From: Streptomyces sp. NRRL WC-3605
GTDB lineage: Bacteria > Actinomycetota > Actinomycetes > Streptomycetales > Streptomycetaceae
Reading direction: 5' to 3'
Assembly: GCF_001509795.1 (NCBI RefSeq)
Contig: NZ_LLZN01000013.1
Location: 62,001-126,000, forward strand
Length of the DNA: 64,000 nt
The translations under genes were made by a program, and so were the position numbers. A model generated the notes under the pieces. The model saw only the letters and a program-made list of their open reading frames with translations, did not search any database and was not told where the DNA came from. Below are positions 18,818 through 27,043 of the stretch, in pieces (within the stretch, counting starts at the first letter, position 1; the number at the start of each line of letters is the position of its first letter).

Positions 18818-18873
18818 TCAGGGCGGTCCACGCGGACTTTCTGTACAGGATGACCACCCCGGAAGGGGGGCGT

Positions 18874-19353
18874 ATGGCGATCGACCGGCTGGACGGGCGG
18901 ATCATCGCGCTGCTGGCGCGCGAGCCGCGGATCGGGGTGCTGGAGATGTCCCGGCGGCTGGGGGTGGCGCGTGGGACCGCGCAGGCGCGGCTGGACCGCC
19001 TTCAGTCGAACGGAGTCATCCGCGGCTTCGGGCCGGAGGTCGATCCGGCGGCCCTCGGCTACCCGGTCACGGCGTTCGCCACGCTGCAGATCCGGCAGGG
19101 TCAAGGAGCCGACGTGCGCGCGCACTTGGCGTCCGTGCCGGAGGTGCTGGAGCTGCACACCACCACCGGCACCGGGGACATGCTGTGCCGTCTGGTGGCG
19201 CGCTCGAACGCCGATCTTCAACGTGTGATCGACCGGGTCGTCGGTTTCGATGGGATCGTCCGGGCCTCCACCGCGATCGTCATGGAGAACCCCGTTCCGC
19301 TGCGGGTCATCCCTCTGGTGGAGCAGGCGGCGGAGGACCGGGAGAGCAGCTAG
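18874..19353 (+). CDS. Lrp/AsnC-family transcriptional regulator
   Basis: 159 residues. An N-terminal winged helix (DRLDGRIIALLAREPRIGVLEMSRRLGVARGTAQARLDRLQSNGVI) is followed by an Lrp-type ligand-binding domain (AFATLQIRQG...VLELHTTTGTGDMLCRLVARSNADLQRVIDRVVGFDGI). The GGAAGGGGGG site seven bases before the ATG at 18874 decides the start over the ATG at 18850. Divergence from hppD suggests it controls tyrosine breakdown. Its stop is only 18 bases before the first transporter gene, so it may be cotranscribed with the ABC operon, which complicates a purely hppD-specific role. Confidence 0.88.
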   Translation: MAIDRLDGRIIALLAREPRIGVLEMSRRLGVARGTAQARLDRLQSNGVIRGFGPEVDPAALGYPVTAFATLQIRQGQGADVRAHLASVPEVLELHTTTGTGDMLCRLVARSNADLQRVIDRVVGFDGIVRASTAIVMENPVPLRVIPLVEQAAEDRESS

Positions 19354-19371
19354 CGGCCCGATCAGCTGGGG

Positions 19372-20028
19372 GTGAGCCTCGTGAACTTCTGGGAGTACCT
19401 GGGCAGCCGCCACCAGCAGCTGTTCGCCGACGCCCTGCAGCACGCGAGCGCGGTCCTGCAGTGCATGGTGGTGGCCACCCTCATCGGGGTGCTGATCGGG
19501 GTGCTGACGTACCGCAGCGAGTGGGCCGGGAACCTGGCCACGCTGACCACCTCGGGCATCCTGACCATCCCGTCGCTGGCCATGATCGGCCTGCTCATCC
19601 CGATCGTGGGGCTGGGCGTGGCGCCGACGGTGATCGCGCTGACGCTGTACGGGCTGCTGCCGATCGTGCGCAACTGCATCGTCGGCCTGCGCGGCGTCGA
19701 CCCCGCCCTGGTGGACGCGGCCCGCGGGATCGGGATGTCCCGGCTCGCGCAGTTGCTGCGGGTGGAGCTGCCGCTGGCCTGGCCGCCGATCCTGACCGGC
19801 ATCCGGGTCGCCACGCAGATGCTGATGGGCATCGCAGCGATCGCCGCGTACGCCTCGGGCCCCGGCCTCGGCAACGTGATCTTCCGCGGGCTCGCCTCGC
19901 TGGGCAGCGCCAACGCGCTCAACCAGGTGCTCGCGGGCACCATCGGGATCATCATCCTCGCGCTGCTGTTCGACGCCGCGTACGTCGTCCTCGGACGGCT
20001 GACCATCCCCAGGGGGATCCGTGTCTGA
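19372..20028 (+). CDS. Osmoprotectant ABC transporter permease (OpuCB type)
   Basis: 218 residues with about six membrane helices and the BPD-type permease loop ARGIGMSRLAQLLRVELPLAWPPILTGIR, which docks on the ATPase. It resembles the OpuCB/OpuCD permeases for glycine betaine, choline or carnitine. GTG at 19372 is used here; a second GTG at 19381 is equally possible since GGGGGTGAG lies between. Its end overlaps the ATPase gene by eight bases. Confidence 0.9.
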   Translation: MSLVNFWEYLGSRHQQLFADALQHASAVLQCMVVATLIGVLIGVLTYRSEWAGNLATLTTSGILTIPSLAMIGLLIPIVGLGVAPTVIALTLYGLLPIVRNCIVGLRGVDPALVDAARGIGMSRLAQLLRVELPLAWPPILTGIRVATQMLMGIAAIAAYASGPGLGNVIFRGLASLGSANALNQVLAGTIGIIILALLFDAAYVVLGRLTIPRGIRV

Positions 20029-21259
20029 GAGCGAGCACCACGGCGCCTCCATCGAGCTGGAGAACCTGACCAAGCGCTACCCCGGCAGCGCGCAGCCGGC
20101 CGTCGACAACGTGAACATGGAGATCAAGGCGGGCGAGGTGGTGATCTTCGTCGGGCCCTCAGGGTGCGGGAAGTCCACGACGCTGAAGATGATCAACCGT
20201 CTGATCGAGCCGACCGGCGGCCGGATCCGCATCGACGGCGAGGACGTCACCGACATGGACCCGGTGAAGCTGCGCCGCCGCCTCGGCTACGCCATCCAGT
20301 CCGCCGGGCTGTTCCCGCACATGACGGTCGCCCAGAACATCGGCCTGGTGCCGAAGATGATCGGCTGGTCGAAGTCCAGGATCGCCTCCCGCGTCGAGGA
20401 GCTGCTCGACCTGGTGGGCCTGGACCCCGGCGAGTTCCACGGCCGCTACCCCCGCCAGCTCTCCGGCGGGCAGCAGCAGCGGGTCGGCGTGGCACGGGCG
20501 CTGGCCGCCGACCCGCCCGTCCTGCTGATGGACGAGCCGTTCGGCGCGGTCGACCCGATCACCCGGGACCACCTCCAGGACGAGCTGATCCGGCTCCAGC
20601 ACGAACTGCACAAGACCATCGTGTTCGTCACGCACGACTTCGACGAGGCCATCAAGATCGGCGACCGGATCGCGGTGCTCCGCGAGCGCTCCCACATCGC
20701 CCAGTTCGACACCCCGGAGGCCATCCTCACCAACCCGGCCGACGACTTCGTCTCCGGGTTCGTCGGCGCGGGCGCGGCGCTGAAGCGGCTCAACCTGACC
20801 CGGGTGCGGGACGTGGAGATCACCGACTACCCGACGGTGACCGTCGACGACCCGCTCCAGGAGATCTTCAACCGGCTGCGCTCCAGCGGCACCAACGAGA
20901 TCCTGCTGCTCGACAAGCGGCGCCGCCCCTACAAGTGGGTGCGGCGCGGCGACCTGATGCGGGCCCGCGGCTCGCTGGCCCGGGCCGGGACGCTGGTCAG
21001 CGACACCGTGACCCGGGACGCCACCCTGCGGGACGCCCTGGAGGCGGTCCTCACCGACAACGCGGGACGGGTCGCGGTGACCGGGCGGCGCGGCGAGTAC
21101 ACGGGCGTCGTCGACATGGAGACGCTGATCAACTCCGTGCACGAACTGCTGGAGGCCGACCGGCTGGAGGCGCTGGAGGCGCAGCACGAGCTGGAGGGCC
21201 AGCGCAGCGAGGTCACCCATGCCGAGCAGGAGGGCGGCACGGAAGGGCGGATGGCGTGA
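20021..21259 (+). CDS. Osmoprotectant ABC transporter ATPase with CBS domains (OpuCA type)
   Basis: 412 residues. Walker A is GPSGCGKST, the Q-loop is IQSAGLFPHMTV, the signature is LSGGQQQRV, Walker B is VLLMDEPFGAVDP, and the switch His is in FVTHDFDEA. About residues 250-380 carry a CBS-domain pair, the module that senses ionic strength in OpuA/OpuC transporters. The C-terminal tail is Glu-rich. It powers import of a compatible solute with the two permeases and the lipoprotein encoded alongside. GTG start; it overlaps both neighbours, a tight operon. Confidence 0.93.
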   Translation: MSESEHHGASIELENLTKRYPGSAQPAVDNVNMEIKAGEVVIFVGPSGCGKSTTLKMINRLIEPTGGRIRIDGEDVTDMDPVKLRRRLGYAIQSAGLFPHMTVAQNIGLVPKMIGWSKSRIASRVEELLDLVGLDPGEFHGRYPRQLSGGQQQRVGVARALAADPPVLLMDEPFGAVDPITRDHLQDELIRLQHELHKTIVFVTHDFDEAIKIGDRIAVLRERSHIAQFDTPEAILTNPADDFVSGFVGAGAALKRLNLTRVRDVEITDYPTVTVDDPLQEIFNRLRSSGTNEILLLDKRRRPYKWVRRGDLMRARGSLARAGTLVSDTVTRDATLRDALEAVLTDNAGRVAVTGRRGEYTGVVDMETLINSVHELLEADRLEALEAQHELEGQRSEVTHAEQEGGTEGRMA

Positions 21260-22086
21260 GCACCTCCCAGGCGCCGGGCGCGCCGGCACGGGAGGAACCG
21301 CCCGTCCCCGAGGACGACGAGGCGCCCCCTCCCCCGCCCCCGAAACGGCCGCCGCGCAAGCTGAGCTGGCAGAAGCTCACCATCGTCCCGGCGATGCTGG
21401 TCGTGCTGCTGCTGGCGACCTGGCTGTGGTTCCGGCAGGCCGACCTCGACCCGGTCTCCGAGAACGCGCTGTCCGACGGGCAGGTCTCGCAGGCCCTGTG
21501 GGAGCACATCGAACTGACCGTCATCTCCACGTTCTTCGTGCTGATCATCGCGATCCCGCTCGGGATCCTGCTGACCCGGCGGGCCTTCCGCAAGGCCACA
21601 CCGGTGGCACTGGCGTTCGCCAACATGGGCCAGGCGACCCCGGCGATCGGGCTGCTCGCCCTGCTGGTGATCTGGCTGGGCATCGGCCGCCGTGCCGCGC
21701 TGATCGGCATCATCATCTACGCCGTCCTGCCGGTGCTGTCCAACACGATCGCCGGTCTCAAGGCGAACGACCCGACGCTGCTGGAGGCGGCGCGGGGCAT
21801 CGGGATGTCCCCGGCGGGCGTGCTGACCCGGGTCGAGCTGCCGCTGGCGGTGCCGCTGATCCTGGCGGGTGTGCGCACGGCCCTCGTCCTCAACGTCGGT
21901 ACGGCGACCCTCGCGGTGTTCGGCGGGGGCGGCGGGCTGGGCGTGCTGATCACGGCCGGCATCACCAACCAGCGGATGCCGGTGCTGGTGCTGGGCTCGA
22001 TCCTCACCGTGTCGCTGGCGCTCCTGGTGGACTGGCTGGCGTCGCTGGCCGAGGTGCTGCTGCGGCCGAGGGGGCTGGACCTGTGA
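21256..22086 (+). CDS. Osmoprotectant ABC transporter permease (OpuCD type), with proline-rich N-terminus
   Basis: 276 residues. The first 40 form an acidic and Pro-rich cytoplasmic tail (DDEAPPPPPPKRPP) before the first membrane helix. Six further hydrophobic segments follow, with the ATPase-docking loop ARGIGMSPAGVLTRVELPLAVPLILAGVR. The GTG start overlaps the ATPase stop (GTGA). The Pro-rich tail is absent from the other permease of the pair and is an actinobacterial embellishment. Confidence 0.9.
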   Translation: MSTSQAPGAPAREEPPVPEDDEAPPPPPPKRPPRKLSWQKLTIVPAMLVVLLLATWLWFRQADLDPVSENALSDGQVSQALWEHIELTVISTFFVLIIAIPLGILLTRRAFRKATPVALAFANMGQATPAIGLLALLVIWLGIGRRAALIGIIIYAVLPVLSNTIAGLKANDPTLLEAARGIGMSPAGVLTRVELPLAVPLILAGVRTALVLNVGTATLAVFGGGGGLGVLITAGITNQRMPVLVLGSILTVSLALLVDWLASLAEVLLRPRGLDL

Positions 22087-23087
22087 GGCGGAGCGGAGCT
22101 GTGAGGCGGGTCGGGCAGGTGCGGCCGGTGAGGCGGCCGGCCGTGCTGCTGGCGGCGGGGCTGGTGATGACGGCGGCGGCCTGCGGGCTGACCAGCGGCT
22201 CCCCCATGGTCGACGACGTGGAGCCCGGCTCGATCGGGCGGGGCGAACCGCTGGAGGGCGCCAAGCTGACGGTGACGTCGAAGTCGTTCACCGAGCAGCT
22301 GATCCTCGGCGCGATCATGGGCATCGCCTTCGAGGCGGCCGGTGCCGAGGTGGTGGACCGCACCGGCATCCAGGGCTCCATCGGCAGCCGGGAGGCCGTG
22401 GTCAAGGGGGAGGCGGACGCCGGGTACGAGTACACGGGCACGGCCTGGATCACGTATCTCGGGCACAGCGATCCGATCACCGACCCGCACGAGCAGTGGG
22501 AGGCGGTGAAGAAGGAGGACGCGGGCAACGGGGTGACCTGGCTGCCGCCGGCCCGGCTGGACAACACGTACGCGCTGGCCATGAACCAGGCCAACCACCG
22601 CAAGTACCGCACGAACACCCTCTCCGAGGTGGCCGCCCTGTCGAAGTCGAACCCGTCCGCGGTCACGCTGTGCGTGGAGGTCGAGTTCGCCAACCGGGCC
22701 GACGGCCTGCGCGGCATGGAGGAGACGTACGGCATGGACGTGCCGTCGCGGAACATCACGCAGATGGACACCGGGATCATCTACACCCAGACCGCGAAGG
22801 GCAGTTGCACCTACGGCGAGGTCTTCACCACCGACGGCCGGATCAAGTCGATGAACCTGGTCGTGATGGACGACGACAAGGACTTCTTCCCGAACTACAA
22901 CGCCGCCCCGATGATCAACACCAAGACCCTGCGGAAGTGGCCGGCGATCCCCGACGTCCTGGACCCGATCACGAAGAAGCTGGACAACACGGTGGCGCAG
23001 GAGCTGAACGCGAAGGTGGACGTCGACGGGGAGGACCCGCACCAGGTGGCGCTGGACTGGCTGAAGCAGGAGGGCCTCGTGAAGTAG
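22083..23087 (+). CDS. Osmoprotectant-binding lipoprotein (OpuCC type)
   Basis: 334 residues. A lipoprotein signal peptide runs to the lipobox TAAAC (LLAAGLVMTAAACGL). The mature protein begins LTVTSKSFTEQLILGAIMGIAFEAAGAEVVDRTGIQGS, the standard opening of the OpuAC/ProX-type binding domain for quaternary amines. GEADAGYEYTGTAWITYLG is also typical. GTG at 22083 overlaps the permease stop (GTGA). A second GTG at 22101, preceded by GGAGCGGA, would shorten the N-region by six residues; the two starts lie in an 18-base tandem duplication. Confidence 0.9.
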   Translation: MRRSGAVRRVGQVRPVRRPAVLLAAGLVMTAAACGLTSGSPMVDDVEPGSIGRGEPLEGAKLTVTSKSFTEQLILGAIMGIAFEAAGAEVVDRTGIQGSIGSREAVVKGEADAGYEYTGTAWITYLGHSDPITDPHEQWEAVKKEDAGNGVTWLPPARLDNTYALAMNQANHRKYRTNTLSEVAALSKSNPSAVTLCVEVEFANRADGLRGMEETYGMDVPSRNITQMDTGIIYTQTAKGSCTYGEVFTTDGRIKSMNLVVMDDDKDFFPNYNAAPMINTKTLRKWPAIPDVLDPITKKLDNTVAQELNAKVDVDGEDPHQVALDWLKQEGLVK

Positions 23088-23098
23088 CGCTCCCGTTC

Positions 23099-23890
23099 TC
23101 AGCAGGCCGGGACCGTGCCCTTGCCCGTCCTGAGCGCGTCGAGCGCGCCGATCGCGCCCTTCAGGGTGGTCACCGGGACCAGGCGCAGGCCCTTCGGGAG
23201 TTCCGCCTTCGCGTCGCCGCACTCGTCCTTCGGCACCAGGAACACCGTCGCGCCGTCCCGCCGGGCGGCCTGCGTCTTCAGGGAGACCCCGCCGACCGCG
23301 CCGACCTTGCCGTCCGGGTCGATGGTGCCGGTGCCGGCGATGACGCGGCCGCCCGTGAGGTCGCCGCCGCTGCCGTCGCCGTCGAGCTTGTCGACGATGC
23401 CGAGCGAGAAGAGCAGACCGGCGCTCGGGCCGCCCACGTCCGCGAGCTTCAGGGTGACCCGGACGTCCTTGCCGTCGAGGTCGAGGTAGGTCAGGGCGGC
23501 CTCGGTGGCGTCGTCCTGGGACTCCTTCATCTGCCGGGTGTTGAACCGCTCGATCTCCCGGGTGCTCTGTCCGCTGGGATAGACCGAGTCGCGCGGCATG
23601 ACCGCCTGGTCGGTGCTGAACCAGGCGTCGATCACGTCACCGAGCCGCACCGTGGTGTCGGGCGACGTCGCCTCGATCGTCGTCATGCGCAGCTGGCCGC
23701 TGGTGTCGCGGGTCGGCGCACCGGAGATCGTGATGACCGGCTCGCCCCGGTTGTCGCCGAGCACGTTCGCCGTCAGACCGGGCTGCGTCAGCGAGAACGG
23801 CAGGGGCGCGAAGGCCGCGGTGGCGAGCAGGGCCACCACCGGCAGCGCACAGACGGCGAGGGCCCGGGGGCGCGTGAGGCGTGAGAGCAC
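23099..23890 (-). CDS. Membrane-anchored or secreted Lon-like (S16) protease
   Basis: 263 residues. An N-terminal hydrophobic segment at about 8-30 acts as signal or anchor. The S16 catalytic domain is at the C-terminus: Ser156 in GGPSAGL and Lys205 in GAVGGVSLKTQAARRDGA form the Ser-Lys dyad. Related actinobacterial YlbL-type proteins usually have a PDZ domain between anchor and protease. Here residues 40-110 do not show a clear PDZ motif. There is no AAA+ module, so unlike cytosolic Lon it acts outside the membrane and without ATP. It is convergent with the transporter operon. Confidence 0.88.
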   Translation of the reverse strand: MLSRLTRPRALAVCALPVVALLATAAFAPLPFSLTQPGLTANVLGDNRGEPVITISGAPTRDTSGQLRMTTIEATSPDTTVRLGDVIDAWFSTDQAVMPRDSVYPSGQSTREIERFNTRQMKESQDDATEAALTYLDLDGKDVRVTLKLADVGGPSAGLLFSLGIVDKLDGDGSGGDLTGGRVIAGTGTIDPDGKVGAVGGVSLKTQAARRDGATVFLVPKDECGDAKAELPKGLRLVPVTTLKGAIGALDALRTGKGTVPAC

Positions 23891-24036
23891 GGACCAAATC
23901 TAACGTGACGGCGTGCCGCCCCGGACCGGGGCCGGGGCGGTGCTGGGCGGCGTCAGCACGGCTACAGGTCGCGCGGGCGGCGGGCGCCGGGCGGCGCGCT
24001 CGGGCGCGGTGCGGAGCCGGAGGCGCCGGGCTGCGT

Positions 24037-25146
24037 TCAGGCGCGGTACAGGTCCCTGCGGGCCGTGGTGAAGCGTCGCAGGGCCTCCGGTAGGGGACGG
24101 ACGCCGATGCCGGGGCCCCGTGGCACCGGCAGGTGGCCGTCGGTGAGGACGAAGGGCTCCGTGATGTCCTCGGCGAAGTAGCGGGCGGAGGCGGAGGTGT
24201 CGCCCGGCAGGATGCAGCCGGGGAGTGCGGCCAGCGCCAGGTTGGCCGCGCGGCCGATACCCGTCTCCAGCATGCCGCCGCACCACACCGGCACCCCGTG
24301 GGCGTGCGCCACGTCGTGGACGCGCCGCGCCTCCAGGTAGCCGCCGACCCGGGCCGGTTTCACGTTCACCGCCCGGCAGGCGTCCAGCGTGATCGCGGAC
24401 GCGGTGTCGCGGGCGTTGTGCAGCGACTCGTCCAGGCAGACGGGGGTCGCGAGCCGCTGCTGGAGCCGGGCGTGCGCGTACAGGTCGCCTCCGGCGAGGG
24501 GCTCCTCGACCAGCAGCAGCCCGAACGCGTCGAGCCGCCGCAGGTGCTCGGCGTCCGCGAGCGTGTAGGCGGCGTTGGCGTCGACCTGGAGCGGCACCGC
24601 CTCCCCGAAGCGCTCCCGTACCGCCCGGACCGGCTCCAGGTCCCAGCCGGGCTCGATCTTCAGCTTGATCCGCACGTACCCCTCGGCGAGGTACCCCTCG
24701 ACGTCGTCCAGCAGTTCCCCGACGGTCGGCCTGATCCCCACCGACACCCCGGCGGGCACCCGCTCGCGCACCGCCCCGAGATACGTGGCCAGGGACATGC
24801 CGTACGACCGCAGCTCGGCGTCGAGGACCGCCGTCTCCAGGGCCGCCTTCGCCAGCTCGTGTCCCTTGACGGCGGCCAGCGCCGGGCCGAGGGCGGGCGC
24901 GGTGAGCGCGGGCAGGGCGGCGGCCCGGGGCAGCAGGACGTCCCGCAGCACGATCTCCGCGCCGGCCACGAACTCCGCGCAGTACAGCGGCTCGGGGTCG
25001 CCGGCGAACTCCGACCAGCCCTCGGCGGTGTCGGTGACGGCCCGCAGCAGGAAGGTGTCCTTCGTCGTCATCGTGCCGAAGGAGGTGCGGAACGGGGTCA
25101 CGAGCGGGATCGCGACCCGGAGCAGTTCGACGCGTTCCAGCTTCAC
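24037..25146 (-). CDS. Enolase-superfamily N-acylamino acid racemase / o-succinylbenzoate synthase
   Basis: 369 residues, MenC/NSAR branch. The catalytic KxK is in RIKLKIEPGW, metal ligands are in QVDANAAY, LLVEEPL and CLDESLH, and the opposite-face Lys is in NVKPARVGG. The family contains both o-succinylbenzoate synthases (menaquinone) and N-succinylamino acid racemases. No men genes are nearby, and the GTG start overlaps the stop of a GNAT acyltransferase gene. That is the gene pair found in the Geobacillus D- to L-amino acid pathway, so racemase is the better guess. OSBS side activity is likely, as in other NSAR enzymes. Confidence 0.88.
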   Translation of the reverse strand: MKLERVELLRVAIPLVTPFRTSFGTMTTKDTFLLRAVTDTAEGWSEFAGDPEPLYCAEFVAGAEIVLRDVLLPRAAALPALTAPALGPALAAVKGHELAKAALETAVLDAELRSYGMSLATYLGAVRERVPAGVSVGIRPTVGELLDDVEGYLAEGYVRIKLKIEPGWDLEPVRAVRERFGEAVPLQVDANAAYTLADAEHLRRLDAFGLLLVEEPLAGGDLYAHARLQQRLATPVCLDESLHNARDTASAITLDACRAVNVKPARVGGYLEARRVHDVAHAHGVPVWCGGMLETGIGRAANLALAALPGCILPGDTSASARYFAEDITEPFVLTDGHLPVPRGPGIGVRPLPEALRRFTTARRDLYRA

Positions 25147-25955
25147 GGGGTGTCCTCCTCCATGCGGGCGTCCTCCCGGCGCGTGAGCGTGTACCAGCCG
25201 TCGCGGGACATCTCCGTCGCCGTGAACCCCTCGGCGAACGCCTTGGTGAACACCTCGCGCACGGCCCGCCGCCAGCCGAGGGCCCGCTCGGCGTCCGTGG
25301 CCCGTAACGCCACGATGTCCTGCGGCACCCGGCACCACACGTACCGGTCCCCGGGGTCGCGGCGGGCGAGCGACCCGCCGTCCGGCGCCGGGTGGGTGAC
25401 GGGCGCGGCCTCGCGCGCGGCGGTGGTGTCGGTGGTCGTACCAGTGGTCGTTCCGGCGGACGACCGCCGCGTGCCGGTCAGGTCCCAGGTGACCTCCAGC
25501 CGGTCGCTCTCGTCGCCGTCGTTCACGCCGTCGGCCATGGGGCCGTAGAAGTCGACGAGGTAGCCGGTGCCCTCGGCGCCGAGCTTGACGAGGTTGAAGC
25601 GGGCGTTGCGGCCGACCAGCGGGTCGAAGGTCCAGCGCATGGTGCGCGCCCCGAGCCCCAGCGCCCACGCCCGCTGGGCCTCCTTGAGCCGTGGCCCGAG
25701 CCCGCGCTCGGCGGCCGCGAGCAGCGAGTACGCCGCTCTGGCCGCCGGCGGCCCGAACACGGCGACGCAGCCGCCGACGACGCGCTCCCCGTCGTACGCG
25801 GCGTGCACCGCACCGCCCGCGTGGGCGAGGCTGTTCAGCGTCTCGGGCAGCAGCGGCGGCGCGCTGCGCGGCGTCTGCCACACGTCGCTGAAGTAGTCGG
25901 CGACGGCGGCGAACCCGGCGGTGTCGTGGACGGTGCGGATGCTCTCTGAGGTCAT
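25143..25955 (-). CDS. GNAT-family acyltransferase coupled to the racemase
   Basis: 270 residues. The first 150 contain a GNAT-like fold (AAYDGERVVGGCVAVFGPP, then LGARTMRWTFDPLVGRNARFNLVKLGAEGTGYLVDFYGPM). The middle has a Thr/Ser-rich insertion near residue 165-180 (SSAGTTTGTTTDTTAA) of low complexity. The type resembles COG3375 proteins encoded beside N-succinylamino acid racemases, where the partner acylates D-amino acids. It overlaps the racemase gene by four bases (GTGA). The acyl donor and acceptor are not readable from sequence. Confidence 0.78.
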   Translation of the reverse strand: MTSESIRTVHDTAGFAAVADYFSDVWQTPRSAPPLLPETLNSLAHAGGAVHAAYDGERVVGGCVAVFGPPAARAAYSLLAAAERGLGPRLKEAQRAWALGLGARTMRWTFDPLVGRNARFNLVKLGAEGTGYLVDFYGPMADGVNDGDESDRLEVTWDLTGTRRSSAGTTTGTTTDTTAAREAAPVTHPAPDGGSLARRDPGDRYVWCRVPQDIVALRATDAERALGWRRAVREVFTKAFAEGFTATEMSRDGWYTLTRREDARMEEDTP

Positions 25956-26029
25956 GACACGAGTGTCGGAGGTGGCGCGGGGGCTGCCTAGAGGGCCGCA
26001 CGCCAGGCCCGGGCCGTCCGGAAGGCGCG

Positions 26030-26671
26030 TCAGCGGAGGGCTTCGGCGACCTCCCGGGCCGCGTCCACGACCCGCTGCCCGACCCGCTCCGGTACGGCGT
26101 CGGCCAGCATCACGACGCCCACGCTGCCCTCGACCCCGGTGACGCCCACCAGCGGGGCGGCGGCTCCGCTCGCACCGGCCTCCAGCTCGCCGTGGGTCAG
26201 GGTGTACCCGGGGCCCTCGGGGGGCTGCTTCCGGGCGGCGAGGATGGCGCGGCCCGCGGCCCCGCGGTCCAGGGGGTGCCGGAAACCCGCACGGTAGGCC
26301 ACGTGGTAGTCGGTCCAGGTCGGCTCCACCACGGCAACGGCCAGCGCCTCGGAGCCGTCCACGAGCGTCAGGTGGGCCGTCGCGCCTATGTCCTCGGCCA
26401 GGGAGCGCAGCGCGGGCAGCGCGGCCTCGCGCACCAGCGGATGCACCTGGCGGCCGAGCCGCAGCACGCCGAGCCCGACGCGGGCGCGGCCCCCGAGGTC
26501 GCGGCGTACGAGGGCGTGCTGTTCGAGCGTGGCGAGCAGCCGGTACACGACGGTCCGGTTCACGCCCAGTTTGGTGGATAGCTCGGTGACGGTCAGTCCG
26601 TGGTCCGTATCGGCCAGCAGCTTGAGGACGCGCAGTCCCCTGTCGAGCGTCTGAGAGGTCTCCGCGGTCAC
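26030..26671 (-). CDS. IclR-family transcriptional regulator
   Basis: 213 residues from GTG at 26671. Winged helix: TLDRGLRVLKLLADTDHGLTVTELSTKLGVNRTVVYRLLATLEQHALV. The IclR effector domain follows (LRSLAEDIGATAHLTLVDGSEALAVAV...HPLDRGAAGRAILAA). Length is slightly short for the family (about 250). AAGGAG placed eight bases before this GTG decides against the GTG at 26680. The racemase/acyltransferase pair lies downstream in the same direction with a 74-base gap, so it probably regulates that pair and may be cotranscribed with it. Confidence 0.88.
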   Translation of the reverse strand: MTAETSQTLDRGLRVLKLLADTDHGLTVTELSTKLGVNRTVVYRLLATLEQHALVRRDLGGRARVGLGVLRLGRQVHPLVREAALPALRSLAEDIGATAHLTLVDGSEALAVAVVEPTWTDYHVAYRAGFRHPLDRGAAGRAILAARKQPPEGPGYTLTHGELEAGASGAAAPLVGVTGVEGSVGVVMLADAVPERVGQRVVDAAREVAEALR

Positions 26672-27043
26672 GACGCCCACTCCTTAGTGGTGAGGTCGAC
26701 GGCCTCGTCGCGGCGGATGCGTCACCGAGTCCCGTCGGTCACGCGCTTCAGAGGCCGCCGATCGGCCGGCGGTCCGGCCTTCCGGACCGCGTCGCTTCAC
26801 GGCTGCGCTCCGCGGCGGCGCTGCCACGGGGCGTATGCGTAGGCGGACATTAGCGAAGCCGGTTCGCTGAGCGGAAGGCTCCGTCCAGAATCCGGGCATG
26901 CGCTGGTACGGACCGCACGGGTTCGCCCGTATATGTGCGGCGCACCGGGTTACGGGAGGGGCGTGGGGTGTCCGGTGGGGCGCGCGCCGTCGCGGTACGG
27001 GGCGCGCGCCGGGGTCACCGTATCGAGGTGGCGGACGCGAGGA
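26672..27043. other. Gene-free stretch between the IclR gene and the helicase stop
   Basis: 372 bases carrying the IclR-gene promoter side and the end region of the helicase gene. An AGCGAA-N5-TTCGCT inverted repeat lies at 26852-26868. I see no ORF with family support and no clear terminator. Confidence 0.5.
26852..26868. promoter_or_regulatory. Inverted repeat upstream of the IclR gene
   Basis: AGCGAA - GCCGG - TTCGCT is a perfect 6-bp inverted repeat with a 5-base spacer, of operator size. It lies about 180-200 bases upstream of the IclR start, which is rather far for simple autoregulation. Confidence 0.35.

Noticed and set aside
24037..25146. Naming the enolase-superfamily gene menC
   Set aside because: No other menaquinone genes are nearby, Streptomyces generally use the futalosine route, and the GNAT partner points to an acylamino acid racemase.
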